DNA from: Clostridiales bacterium | GTDB taxonomy: Bacteria > Bacillota > Clostridia > Oscillospirales > CAG-272 | NCBI GenBank assembly: GCA_019415985.1 | Contig: DXYE01000068.1 | Coordinates: forward strand, 1-14,501 | Length of the DNA: 14,501 nucleotides | Direction: 5' to 3' | In this document: positions 5,243 to 11,543 of the stretch, one piece after another | Numbering within the stretch: position 1 is the stretch's first letter | How the letters are laid out: the number at the start of each line of letters is the position of its first letter | Made by a program: the position numbers and the translations under genes | The notes under the pieces: generated by a model | The model's database searches: none | What the model was told of the DNA's origin: nothing | What the model saw: the letters and a program-made list of their open reading frames with translations, nothing else

Positions 5243-5611
5243 ATGAAAAAGATGTTGTGTTCGTTGCTGACAGTGCTTTTGCTTGTTAGCTGCTTTGCTG
5301 GAACGGTTAATGCAGCAGAACGTGCAATGGGAAAATTTGATGTAACGGTTAAGGCAGGAGAGTTAAAGCCTGCAAAGACGGGATTTCCAATGGCGGCAGG
5401 GGAAACGGTTACGATTAATGCGACATATTCTCCAAGTTCAGCAGATGTGGATTTTGGCTTGGTAGATAAGAATGGGAGATTCCATTATTTGAAAGGTGAG
5501 AATGGAGCGTTTAACGAGAAAATTGAAATTCCCCAAAATGGAACATATACGTTTGCGATAAGAAACAATTCGGACGTGGATATAGAAGTTACAGGATATG
5601 TAAATTATTAA
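5243..5611 (+). CDS. Small secreted protein, probable beta-sandwich, unknown function
   Basis: The protein has 122 residues from ATG 5243, which gives a clean signal peptide: KKM start, hydrophobic LLTVLLLVSCFAG, VNA cleavage site. An in-frame ATG at 5219 would overlap the regulator gene and add an unhelpful N-terminus. The mature part (about 98 residues) alternates polar and hydrophobic residues (GKFDVTVKAG, ETVTINATYSP, ADVDFGLVDKNGRFHYL, GTYTFAIRNNSDVDIEVTGY), as in a single beta-sandwich. It lies 11 bases after the membrane-anchored regulator and is evidently in its operon. It might be a ligand or stabiliser for that regulator, or an effector it controls; the sequence does not say which. 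I recognise no named family. Confidence 0.7.
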   Translation: MKKMLCSLLTVLLLVSCFAGTVNAAERAMGKFDVTVKAGELKPAKTGFPMAAGETVTINATYSPSSADVDFGLVDKNGRFHYLKGENGAFNEKIEIPQNGTYTFAIRNNSDVDIEVTGYVNY

Positions 5612-5717
5612 TAGGGACAGACGCAATGAGACCCGCAGGGAGAGGTTTTGCCATTACTGCGTAATTTTGCAAGGAGCGACTAAAAAGGCTGTTCGCAGCA
5701 CCAATATGATCTTTATA

Positions 5718-5731
5718 AAAGCGGCCGCTTT
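5718..5731. repeat. Perfect 14-base palindrome AAAGCGGCCGCTTT
   Basis: This palindrome sits in the 179-base gap between the small secreted protein and the SH3b protein, in an AT context. It may act as a weak terminator or protein site. The gap also holds a small hairpin, ATTAC/GTAAT, near 5653-5665. No convincing promoter was found there. Confidence 0.4.
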
Positions 5732-5790
5732 ATGAGGATAGACAGTCGAAAACAATTCTTATGGGAATATGAAACGAAAGGAGAAGCAAA

Positions 5791-6135
5791 ATGAAAAAGA
5801 AAACTCGTATTATCGCCCTGCTTTTGGTGTGTGTGCTGATTGCATGCACGAGTGCCAGCTTCGTTTCTGCTGCCGAACCGCAGTATTATAACTACGGAAC
5901 GGTGTCTGTCGAGGCTGCGAATTTCCGAGCAAGACCTGAATTAGACGAAAAAAATGTTCTTGGCACGCTTCTGAAGGGAGATCGTGTCCGAATCCTTCAG
6001 GGTGTTAACGGTGATGGGATTTCCTGGTACTATGTGCGTGTAGCTACGGGGGCAAATGCAAATAAAACGGGCTATGTTTCTACCGGCTGCGTCACGCTGG
6101 ACGCTGTTTCTACCGGCTACGCCACGCTGGATTAA
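5791..6135 (+). CDS. Secreted SH3b-domain protein
   Basis: The protein has 114 residues and starts just after an AAAGGAG ribosome site. The first 27 residues are a signal peptide (MKKKTRIIALLLVCVLIACT, then a VSA cleavage site). The Cys in IACT could be read as a lipobox, but the later VSA site fits better. Residues about 36-103 form a bacterial SH3 (SH3b/SH3_3) domain: VSVEAANFRARPELD is the typical start, followed by GTLLKGDRVRIL, WYYVRV and TGYVSTG. Such domains usually bind cell-wall peptides, so the protein probably stays near the wall. No catalytic domain is attached. The C-terminus ends in a nearly exact 30-base tandem duplication that adds a second VSTG-TLD unit before the stop, so the tail may be a recent change. 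Confidence 0.82.
   Translation: MKKKTRIIALLLVCVLIACTSASFVSAAEPQYYNYGTVSVEAANFRARPELDEKNVLGTLLKGDRVRILQGVNGDGISWYYVRVATGANANKTGYVSTGCVTLDAVSTGYATLD
6076..6135 (+). repeat. 30-base tandem duplication at the SH3b gene end
   Basis: Two adjacent 30-base units both begin GTTTCTACCGGCTRC and continue GYCACGCTGGA. They encode VSTGCVTLDA and VSTGYATLD plus stop. The mismatches are few, which indicates a fairly recent duplication. Confidence 0.8.
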
Positions 6136-6168
6136 GCCGCCGCTAGATATACAAGACCGCCTGCAACA

Positions 6169-6192
6169 GGGCGCACGGTTTTCCGTGCGCCC
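6169..6192. other. Perfect 10-bp hairpin between the SH3b and lipoprotein genes
   Basis: GGGCGCACGG (6169-6178) pairs with 6183-6192 around TTTT. No T-tract follows on either strand, so it is not a clear rho-independent terminator. It lies 24 bases before the next ATG and could attenuate or stabilise a transcript reading from the SH3b gene. Confidence 0.5.
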
Positions 6193-6216
6193 AAACAGAC
6201 TATATGGGTGACACAT

Positions 6217-8343
6217 ATGAAAAAAACAGTATTCTCTATCTTCCTTCTGCTCCTACTTTTCCTGACCGCCTGCAACGCACGCAGTGCAGAATCGGACGTG
6301 CAGCAATCGACTCAGCCCAAAGCGGAAAGCGTTGCTGCGCAGGTTGATGTTTCCGGACTCCCAGAGGGACAGTGCTACAACCAAACGCCCTACTTAAATC
6401 CAATCGGAATTTCGTATCCGGAAGGGCAATGCGTCTGGAATGGCAAGGTCTATTCCTTTTCCAATGCACCGGCGAAGCTGGGCGTTACGGACGCGAACGG
6501 AAACAGCGAAGCCTTGGAGCTGCCGGACGCAGAATATATCTACAGCGTGTGCGAGACCGACGATACGCTTGCTCTGATGGCAGGAGCCAATCCGTTGTTC
6601 TTTGCCGGGACGGATGATGAACAATCCGTGCAGGCATCCAGCGATGGCGGTTATGCGATTTATCTCTACGACGAAACCGAGCATTTGACCGGTAGTATCC
6701 CGCTGGCAGAGTGCGGCGCAGATGCGCCGTATGAGCTGGATAGCGACGGAACGGACTATTTTATCCTGTTCGGTGACGCGGTCGTTCGGGTCGGCGCTGA
6801 CGGCACACAGCTTGCAAAAAGCGGCGATATAGGTGGGCGGCTCTTGCAGCTCGTCTGCGTAGACGGCGCGGTCTTCGTGCGCGTGGAGGGCGATGCAATT
6901 TATCAGACGGAGAAGATTGTCCGCCTGAACGCGCAGACGCTGGAAACAGAAACGGAATTTTCCTGCGACGGACTGGACATTCAGGGTATGGGAAAGGCGG
7001 AAGACGGGGCGTTGCTCTTAATCAGCGGCGAGTATCTGCTTCGCCCGGATTTTGATGCCGGGAAGCTGACGGCGATTCTGCACTGGGCAGACAACGCGAA
7101 CACGTCCGTCAACAATTACCGCTCTGTCTTGGAAACGGAGTCCGGCTTTTTTGCGTGGAACAGCGATGTCGAGGCTGCGTGCTTCTACGAAAAACTGCCA
7201 GAAGGAGAAACGCTTGAAGACCCAACGGTTATCACTCTCTTTGCAGGCACCGGTTCGTATGACATCGAGATTGCGGCTGCAAACTTCCAGAAACTGTACC
7301 CGCAGTACCGTATAGATATCACTGCGGCGGAATCGGACGAGCAAACCGAGTTGGCACTGACGGAGCTTGGTGCGGGCAAGGGCTATGATATGTACCTGCT
7401 CTATGATACACAGTGGGCGCAGTTGGATGACGCTGTGTTCTTTGAAGACCTGACCAGGTGGATGGAAGCAGACAGCACAAAGCCGCTGGAGAGAATCCGA
7501 CCAAGCGTTTTGCGTCAGGTGCAGAAAAATGGTGGCGTCTACCGCCTGCCGGTTGACTATACAATTTTGACATACGCTGCCGACCCCGAGCAGCTTCCAG
7601 ATTGCAGACCGGAGACGGTTCTGCGGGCATGTGAGCAGGGCGATGATACATTGTATCCATTTGCTCGTAACTCAGATTATTCCTCGCAGATGGCGAAGCG
7701 CTGCGCGATCGACTATGTGGACGCGGCGCAGGAAACGTGCAATTTCGAGTGTGATTCGTTCTATGCACAGCTTGCACTTCTGCGGCGGCAGCAGGAAGCC
7801 TTGGACGCGCTGCCGAAAAATCTTGACGTTGCTGCCACCTGTGACGGCCTTTTATACTACTACGTCATTTTATCCGCAGACAGCATCGTCTATCAGCCGG
7901 GACGCTATGTGTACCCTGAGCTGAAGCAATATGTGTATTATGCGTATCCCAGTGACTATGATAGCGGATGCCAGCTCGATTTTAACAGTCTGCTTTCTAT
8001 CAACACAAAAAGCGAACAGAAGGCGGGCGCATGGGCATTTTTGAGCTATTTACTATCGGAGTCCTATCAGCAAAGCATGAATTATCTTCCGGTCAGTGAT
8101 ACGGTGCTACAGGAGCAGTTTGCACAGCTTCTGGCGCAGGAAAAGATCACTCAGGAAAACATTGATACGTTTTATGCACTAGTCGATCATGCACAGAAAC
8201 CGGATTATCCGACCGAGCCCATCGAGCAAATCATTCTGGAGGAAATGGCGGCGTATCTCGATGGAGCCATCGACGAAAAGACAACGGCCGAACGGATCCA
8301 GTCTCGCGTGTCGTTGTATCTTATGGAGCAGAAAGTGGAGTGA
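6217..8343 (+). CDS. Large lipoprotein: propeller-like region fused to solute-binding domain
   Basis: The protein has 708 residues from ATG 6217, six bases after GGGTG; an in-frame GTG at 6208 lies inside that ribosome site. A signal and lipobox (FLTAC, Cys19) predict a membrane-anchored lipoprotein. Residues about 45-330 are a run of short beta-rich stretches with Asp/Gly turns (KVYSFSN, GYAIYLYDETEHL, DYFILFGDAVVRVGADG, KIVRLNAQTLETET), suggesting a beta-propeller or similar sensor fold. From about residue 335 (PTVITLFAGTGSYDIEIAAA) to the end it resembles a family 1 extracellular solute-binding protein, including NFQKLYPQYRIDI, YDMYLLYD, GVYRLPVDYTILTYA and AWAFLSYLL. No ABC permease or ATPase gene is nearby, so it may act as a binding sensor, or its transporter may lie elsewhere. 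GC content is higher than in the 1560-3474 operon. The ligand is unknown. Confidence 0.72.
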   Translation: MKKTVFSIFLLLLLFLTACNARSAESDVQQSTQPKAESVAAQVDVSGLPEGQCYNQTPYLNPIGISYPEGQCVWNGKVYSFSNAPAKLGVTDANGNSEALELPDAEYIYSVCETDDTLALMAGANPLFFAGTDDEQSVQASSDGGYAIYLYDETEHLTGSIPLAECGADAPYELDSDGTDYFILFGDAVVRVGADGTQLAKSGDIGGRLLQLVCVDGAVFVRVEGDAIYQTEKIVRLNAQTLETETEFSCDGLDIQGMGKAEDGALLLISGEYLLRPDFDAGKLTAILHWADNANTSVNNYRSVLETESGFFAWNSDVEAACFYEKLPEGETLEDPTVITLFAGTGSYDIEIAAANFQKLYPQYRIDITAAESDEQTELALTELGAGKGYDMYLLYDTQWAQLDDAVFFEDLTRWMEADSTKPLERIRPSVLRQVQKNGGVYRLPVDYTILTYAADPEQLPDCRPETVLRACEQGDDTLYPFARNSDYSSQMAKRCAIDYVDAAQETCNFECDSFYAQLALLRRQQEALDALPKNLDVAATCDGLLYYYVILSADSIVYQPGRYVYPELKQYVYYAYPSDYDSGCQLDFNSLLSINTKSEQKAGAWAFLSYLLSESYQQSMNYLPVSDTVLQEQFAQLLAQEKITQENIDTFYALVDHAQKPDYPTEPIEQIILEEMAAYLDGAIDEKTTAERIQSRVSLYLMEQKVE

Positions 8344-8388
8344 ATGCTTCACAGAGATTAAAGACGAGATCTTCCAAATTTCATAAAA

Positions 8389-8432
8389 AACTGGCGACCA
8401 TTTTGAATGGCCGCCGGTTTCTTTGCTTCTTT
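8389..8432 (+). terminator. Terminator after the large lipoprotein
   Basis: Stem AACTGGCGACCATT (8389-8402) pairs with 8406-8419 around TTG, with one mismatch and a wobble pair. A T-rich run (TTTCTTTGCTTCTTTT) follows. It fits the end of the 6217-8343 transcript. The following gap (8433-8538) shows no gene. Confidence 0.75.
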
Positions 8433-8538
8433 TGCCTTTTCGTGCGTATTGCGTGGGGACGCAACATGATAGATAGATATACATTTTTGACGAAAAAATA
8501 CGGCTCTGCGGTTGCGCACGCCCGCAAACGTAGAGGAG

Positions 8539-8703
8539 TTACTCTATCCAATTTTCAACGACCAGATCAGGAACGCGCTCGAACTCTCGGACGTTGTTTG
8601 TGACCAGAATCATATCTTCAAATCTAGCGTGCGCGGCGATCAGCATATCCTGTTGTACAATGCTGCGTGGTTTTATTGACCGAAAAAATTCGTGCAGAAG
8701 CAT
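8539..8703 (-). pseudogene. C-terminal fragment of a VapC-type PIN toxin
   Basis: The 54 codons read MLLHEFFRSIKPRSIVQ, then DMLIAAHARFEDMILVTNN and EFERVPDLVVENW before the stop. This is the classic last third of a VapC PIN-domain ribonuclease, with the D-x-LIAA-A, LVTNN-x-x-EF and VENW motifs. The N-terminal two thirds, including the first catalytic acidic residues, are absent, so it should not be an active nuclease. Its ATG overlaps the brnA stop codon as TAATG on the same strand, so it could still be translated by coupling as a short peptide. The likely history is that the brnT-brnA module replaced, or was inserted into, a vapBC locus. The VapC homology is strong by pattern; any present function is doubtful. 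Confidence 0.75.
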
Positions 8704-8918
8704 TACTGCCAGGATAATTGGAGTTGCCGGTGGTTATCGGCACAGTCTCTCAAATAGAGGTTAATCAGGGCCTGATAGGGGATGCCTTTGGCGTCGGCCA
8801 GAGACTTGAAGTAGTCGATGGTGCCGCCGTCGATATTGATGGTAATCTGCTTTTTCAGCCGGTTCGCATAGGGATTTTTTCTTGGATTCAGCTCGCTGAT
8901 GTTATATTCATCTCTCAT
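8703..8918 (-). CDS. brnA: BrnA antitoxin, ribbon-helix-helix
   Basis: The protein has 71 residues. The start MRDEYNISELNPRKNPYANR and the following KKQITINIDGGTIDYFKSLA, then GIPYQALINLYLRDCA, are the hallmark of the BrnA antitoxin family. A short N-terminal segment contacts the toxin and an RHH domain binds the operon promoter. Its ribosome site GAGGTGATAG overlaps the stop codon of brnT, nine bases before the ATG, so translation is coupled to the toxin. As usual for this system the antitoxin is the second gene. It should repress the brnT promoter at 9225-9252. The gene appears complete and ends in QLQLSWQ. It is followed, with a one-base overlap, by the VapC remnant. Confidence 0.92.
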   Translation of the reverse strand: MRDEYNISELNPRKNPYANRLKKQITINIDGGTIDYFKSLADAKGIPYQALINLYLRDCADNHRQLQLSWQ

Positions 8919-8927
8919 ACTATCACC

Positions 8928-9218
8928 TCAAATTCCATCGAGATAAATACGTTGCTCGGTTTTGGTTGCCTGCCTTGCCGAGATAATACGGATGCAGTTT
9001 TCGTTGTCGCGGTAGCAATGGCTCACAATGCAAATTTTCTGCGATTTGATTGATCCGATAATGAGGAAGCGATCTTCTTCAATGGAGTGATCCGGATCGT
9101 CAAATAGAATGGCAAACTCGTCGTAAAAGACCTCCTTTGCTGCCTCGAAGGATAAGCCGTGCTTCTTCTTGTTGATCTCATTCTTGTTAGGGTCCCACTC
9201 AAATCTTAGTGTGTCCAT
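8928..9218 (-). CDS. brnT: BrnT toxin, RelE-like ribonuclease
   Basis: The protein has 96 residues beginning MDTLRFEWDPNKNEINKKKH, the typical BrnT opening (FEWD-x-NK-x-x-x-N-x-x-KH). It continues with GLSFEAAKEVFYDE, DDPDHSIEEDRFLIIG and ends with the conserved RIISARQATKTEQRIY. BrnT is known as an RNA-cleaving toxin of the RelE superfold, neutralised by BrnA, which follows it. An ATG at 9233 is in frame but falls between the -35 and -10 boxes of the only visible promoter. That promoter would start transcription at, or within a base of, the ATG at 9218. I therefore choose 9218, which implies a leaderless mRNA; no ribosome site precedes it. Length and motifs look complete. Confidence 0.92.
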   Translation of the reverse strand: MDTLRFEWDPNKNEINKKKHGLSFEAAKEVFYDEFAILFDDPDHSIEEDRFLIIGSIKSQKICIVSHCYRDNENCIRIISARQATKTEQRIYLDGI

Positions 9219-9224
9219 AATTAT

Positions 9225-9252
9225 ATTATACATACTAAATAATTATTGTCAA
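9225..9252 (-). promoter_or_regulatory. brnT-brnA promoter, leaderless arrangement
   Basis: On the minus strand, TTGACA (9252-9247) and TATAAT (9230-9225), both perfect, are separated by 16 bases. The -10 box ends seven bases before the brnT ATG at 9218, so the predicted transcript begins at the start codon itself. BrnA is expected to bind here. Confidence 0.75.
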
Positions 9253-9351
9253 GGAAACCAAACGGCGATACAAAACCCGCACGATCGGTTGTATAGGCAG
9301 CAGCGATACCGGAGTTTTCTCGCTGGCACGGCGAATGCTCGATGAGCGCAT

Positions 9352-9536
9352 TGCTCGGTGACGACAACGGACAGCCGACAGGAAGGGCGGTTCGTTGTCG
9401 CCATCGAGCAGGGGAGGCGTCCGCAGACGCCCGGGGTTTACCCCGCCCAGCGCTGTGCGCTGGGGAACTCTTGGCATCTTGGATGCCTAATAACGGTTTA
9501 CCCGTTTGCGCAATGGCGTGAACGGGTAAACCGTTA
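9352..9536. other. Cluster of stem-loops, candidate origin-like or RNA element
   Basis: An outer stem (9352-9369 with 9393-9410; 16 of 18 bases pair, the other two as G-U) precedes five perfect hairpins. Their stems are GGCGTC (9416-9431), CGGGG (9432-9445), CCCAGCGC (9446-9464), GGCATC (9473-9487) and a 16-base stem TAACGGTTTACCCGTT (9491-9506 with 9521-9536). The first three of the five abut with no linker. None is followed by a T-tract. With the 9241-9351 flank, this is the main content of the 400-base gap between brnT and the next gene. A conjugation origin (oriT), a single-strand replication origin or a structured RNA are the candidates; no relaxase gene is in the window. Confidence 0.6.
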
Positions 9537-9559
9537 TATCTGTATATACTCGGTTTATG

Positions 9560-9588
9560 TTGACTTTATCAGCATAGTATGGTAAGAT
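9560..9588 (+). promoter_or_regulatory. Promoter of the 85-residue orphan gene
   Basis: TTGACT (9560-9565) and TAAGAT (9583-9588) are separated by 17 bases, about 50 bases before the gene that starts at 9641. The words TATATCTGTATATAC just upstream (around 9535-9549) resemble the AT-rich palindrome family. Confidence 0.6.
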
Positions 9589-9640
9589 GGGCTTGAACAG
9601 AAAAGGACGGTAAATTAGAACTGGCTGGGAGGGAAAACAA

Positions 9641-9898
9641 ATGACAATTAAGGACTATATGCGAAAGGTTGAATCAGCAAAAATGACGCCGAAAGATTCG
9701 GCTGGAGCCAGCTTCACCGATGCGATGATGGAGAACACTGAAATCTGGAGTAACGATGCCTGTGTGGGCTATTTTCTCCGGGTGGCACAGATCGTCGGTC
9801 TGGATCAGGCAGACACTAGAAAGGTCGTGGAAGCGTTCAATACGGCTTTTGATGGAACTTCCGTTGATGAGGCAGCGGATATTTACTGCAAATACTGA
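9641..9898 (+). CDS. Small cytoplasmic protein of unknown function
   Basis: The protein has 85 residues starting MTIKDYMRKVESAKMTPKDS, with a strong GGGAGG ribosome site nine bases upstream and its own promoter at 9560. It has no signal peptide or membrane segment. The sequence is mostly helical in character (DYMRKVESA, FTDAMMEN, GYFLRVAQIVGL, TRKVVEAFNTAF, VDEAADIYCKY). I recognise no domain. It stands alone between the hairpin cluster and a long gene-free stretch, on an element with replication and partition genes. A role in plasmid maintenance or mobilisation is possible but unsupported. The good translation signals are the main reason to call it real. Confidence 0.65.
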   Translation: MTIKDYMRKVESAKMTPKDSAGASFTDAMMENTEIWSNDACVGYFLRVAQIVGLDQADTRKVVEAFNTAFDGTSVDEAADIYCKY

Positions 9899-9904
9899 GC
9901 GGCG

Positions 9905-10420
9905 GGAAAGGCTCAGTGAATTTTACAGAAAACTCGTCTGGGCGAGTATAAATAGTAATTAGGCCTAGAGCGTCCCGGTAGCTGCCGGGGGTTTAGCAGT
10001 TTTCATTTTAGAGCCGCTAAAAAGGTATGATGCACCTTTGTGATGTGTGGGCTTGCCGTAGTAACCTTTGTGAATTGGAAAGCACATCATGGACCCTGCT
10101 GCGAGTAATCTTTGTGAAAGCACAGGTAAGCAGAACGCATCTGTTCACCATCCACCTACTGAACGTTGCCAGTGTACTGTAGAAAGCACTGGAGAGCTGA
10201 TCCCTCGGAAAAGGATTCGACAGAACCTCAACTGCCGTAGACGCTAATAAATAGGCTGCACACATAAGCAAGAAAAAAGTGTAGAAGAGAAATCTTCAAA
10301 ACAGTCACACATAAGACTTAAAAAAGTGTACTTTGCTGATCGTCGAGGTTTCTTCGGAAACTGACGTGAAGCGGCTTAGCTTGAACGTTTATATAATGTA
10401 AATAATTGATATAATGGAAA
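9905..10420 (+). ncRNA. Gene-free stretch, candidate structured RNA
   Basis: No supported gene lies between 9899 and 10482. The stretch contains stems ACTCG/CGAGT (about 9930-9945) and CCCGG/CCGGG (about 9974-9990). Near 10283-10297 is GAAGA-GAAA-TCTTC with a GNRA-type loop. At 10341-10366 is a stem CGTC/GACG plus GTTTC capped by a TTCG tetraloop. The word CTTTGTGA occurs three times (10036-10043, 10066-10073, 10110-10117). Tetraloop-capped stems favour RNA over protein-binding DNA. The length suits one of the large ornate RNAs of Firmicutes elements, but I cannot identify a class, and strand and ends are uncertain. Confidence 0.35.
10258..10330 (+). repeat. Imperfect direct repeat CACACATAAG...AAAAAAGTGTA
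   Basis: Two copies of roughly 25 bases (10259-10283 and 10306-10330) share CACACATAAG and AAAAAAGTGTA around a variable four-base middle. A small GAAA-loop hairpin lies between them. They lie inside the gene-free stretch before the recombinase. Confidence 0.55.
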
Positions 10421-10462
10421 TAAAGTATATACGATATATAACTTATGTAAGTTATATATCGT
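10410..10462 (+). promoter_or_regulatory. Recombinase promoter region with AT-rich palindromes
   Basis: A perfect TATAAT (10410-10415, weak -35) is followed by AAAGTATATACG (10422-10433). Next comes a perfect palindrome with 15-base arms, ACGATATATAACTTA at 10431-10445 and its reverse complement at 10448-10462, around TG. Its place right after the predicted start site suits an operator. The same words recur at 14102-14158 and 28-59. Confidence 0.6.
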
Positions 10463-10482
10463 AATGAAAAGGGGGCTACTAT

Positions 10483-11505
10483 TTGGGGCGAAAAAACAAA
10501 TCATACTCGAAGGATCTGCACCAGCAGGCGTATGAGAAATTGACATCTATGCTAGCGCTTGGCGAAAGCAAGCGCGAGGCAGTTTTGAATGGGACAGCCG
10601 ATGATAAGATCTTCTCGGTCAACACATACAAGACCTACTGGAAGCACATAAAGTACTTCTTGAAGTATGTCAAGGAAAAATACCCGGAATGTACGACGCT
10701 GAAGAAAGCAAAAAGGTATGTCAACGAGTGGCTGCAGGTGCGAGTTGACCAGGATCTATCTGCATGGACGATTCAGGCCGAGGCGAAAGCCTTGGGGAAG
10801 TTGTATGGCATAAAACCAGACGATGAAGACTACTTCAAGCCGTCGAAGCGGAACCGATCAGAAATTAAACGGAGCAGGGGAGACGCCAAGCGGGATCGGC
10901 ACTTCTCGGAAGCTAACAACGATGAGTTGATAAAATTCTGCCGGGGAACCGGGCTGCGGCGCAGCGAGCTTGCGGATCTGAAGGGAACGGATCTGGTGAC
11001 ACGGGAACAGATCGAAGCGCAGATCACGGCGCTGGAACAGATCCCAGAGCAGAAGCGGACGCCGGGTGACACGAAGCGGCTTCAGATGCTGCAGGACACG
11101 AGAATGTTTGAGGGTGAGTATTTCATCCATGTGCGAAACGGAAAAGGCGGTAGGGAGCGCGTAAGCCCCATTATAGGGAAAAATCAGACACAGATCATCG
11201 ACCGGATGAAGAACACGCTGCCCGATGAAAAGGTCTGGCAGTTCATTCACCAATGCGCGGATATTCATAGTTACCGCTCAGATTACGCAGTTGCTATCTA
11301 CAAAGCTCATGCAAGAAAGATCAGTGAAATTCCGTTTGACCGGGTGAATAAAGGAACCGGAAAAAGATATCAGAGTGACGTCTACACTTGCCGCAAGGAT
11401 GAAGCGGGCAAGAAGCTGGACAAGGCTGCTATGCTGGTCTGCAGCAAGGCGCTGGGGCATAATAGAATCAGTGTTGTAGCGGACAACTATATCCGCGGCC
11501 TTTGA
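10483..11505 (+). CDS. Tyrosine recombinase (integrase/resolvase)
   Basis: The protein has 340 residues from TTG 10483, which follows a strong AAAGGGGG ribosome site; no better start is seen. Residues about 40-115 form the core-binding (SAM-like) domain. The catalytic domain shows the full set: Arg159 in GTGLRRSEL, Lys221 in RNGKGGRERV, His262-x-x-Arg265 in IHSYR, His326 in ALGHNRIS and the nucleophile Tyr336 in ADNYI. The enzyme should therefore be active. There is no N-terminal arm-binding domain of the Tn916-integrase kind. The insertion between the Arg and Lys motifs (about residues 175-210, rich in Glu/Gln) is long. On an element with partition and primase genes it may resolve multimers or drive integration; no core sites were identified. 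Confidence 0.9.
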   Translation: MGRKNKSYSKDLHQQAYEKLTSMLALGESKREAVLNGTADDKIFSVNTYKTYWKHIKYFLKYVKEKYPECTTLKKAKRYVNEWLQVRVDQDLSAWTIQAEAKALGKLYGIKPDDEDYFKPSKRNRSEIKRSRGDAKRDRHFSEANNDELIKFCRGTGLRRSELADLKGTDLVTREQIEAQITALEQIPEQKRTPGDTKRLQMLQDTRMFEGEYFIHVRNGKGGRERVSPIIGKNQTQIIDRMKNTLPDEKVWQFIHQCADIHSYRSDYAVAIYKAHARKISEIPFDRVNKGTGKRYQSDVYTCRKDEAGKKLDKAAMLVCSKALGHNRISVVADNYIRGL

Positions 11506-11543
11506 TGGGAGGCGAATGAGGCATCGAGTACGTAAGGAAACGA

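Noticed and set aside
6169..6192. Hairpin as a rho-independent terminator of the SH3b gene
   Set aside because: The stem is strong but no T-tract follows on either strand, so it is listed only as a hairpin.
7319..7777. Minus-strand 152-codon frame within the large lipoprotein gene
   Set aside because: It is an antisense shadow rich in Pro, Arg and His with no start signals.
8340..8603. Plus-strand 87-codon frame after the large lipoprotein gene
   Set aside because: It runs through the terminator hairpin and over the VapC remnant on the other strand, with no ribosome site or domain.
9235..9585. Small frames on both strands through the hairpin cluster
   Set aside because: No ribosome sites, biased composition caused by the inverted repeats, no domain similarity.
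10034..10117. CTTTGTGA repeats as a CRISPR array or replication iterons
   Set aside because: There are only three 8-14-base copies with unequal spacing (30 and 44 bases), too short and irregular for CRISPR. Iterons would normally be longer and more regular.
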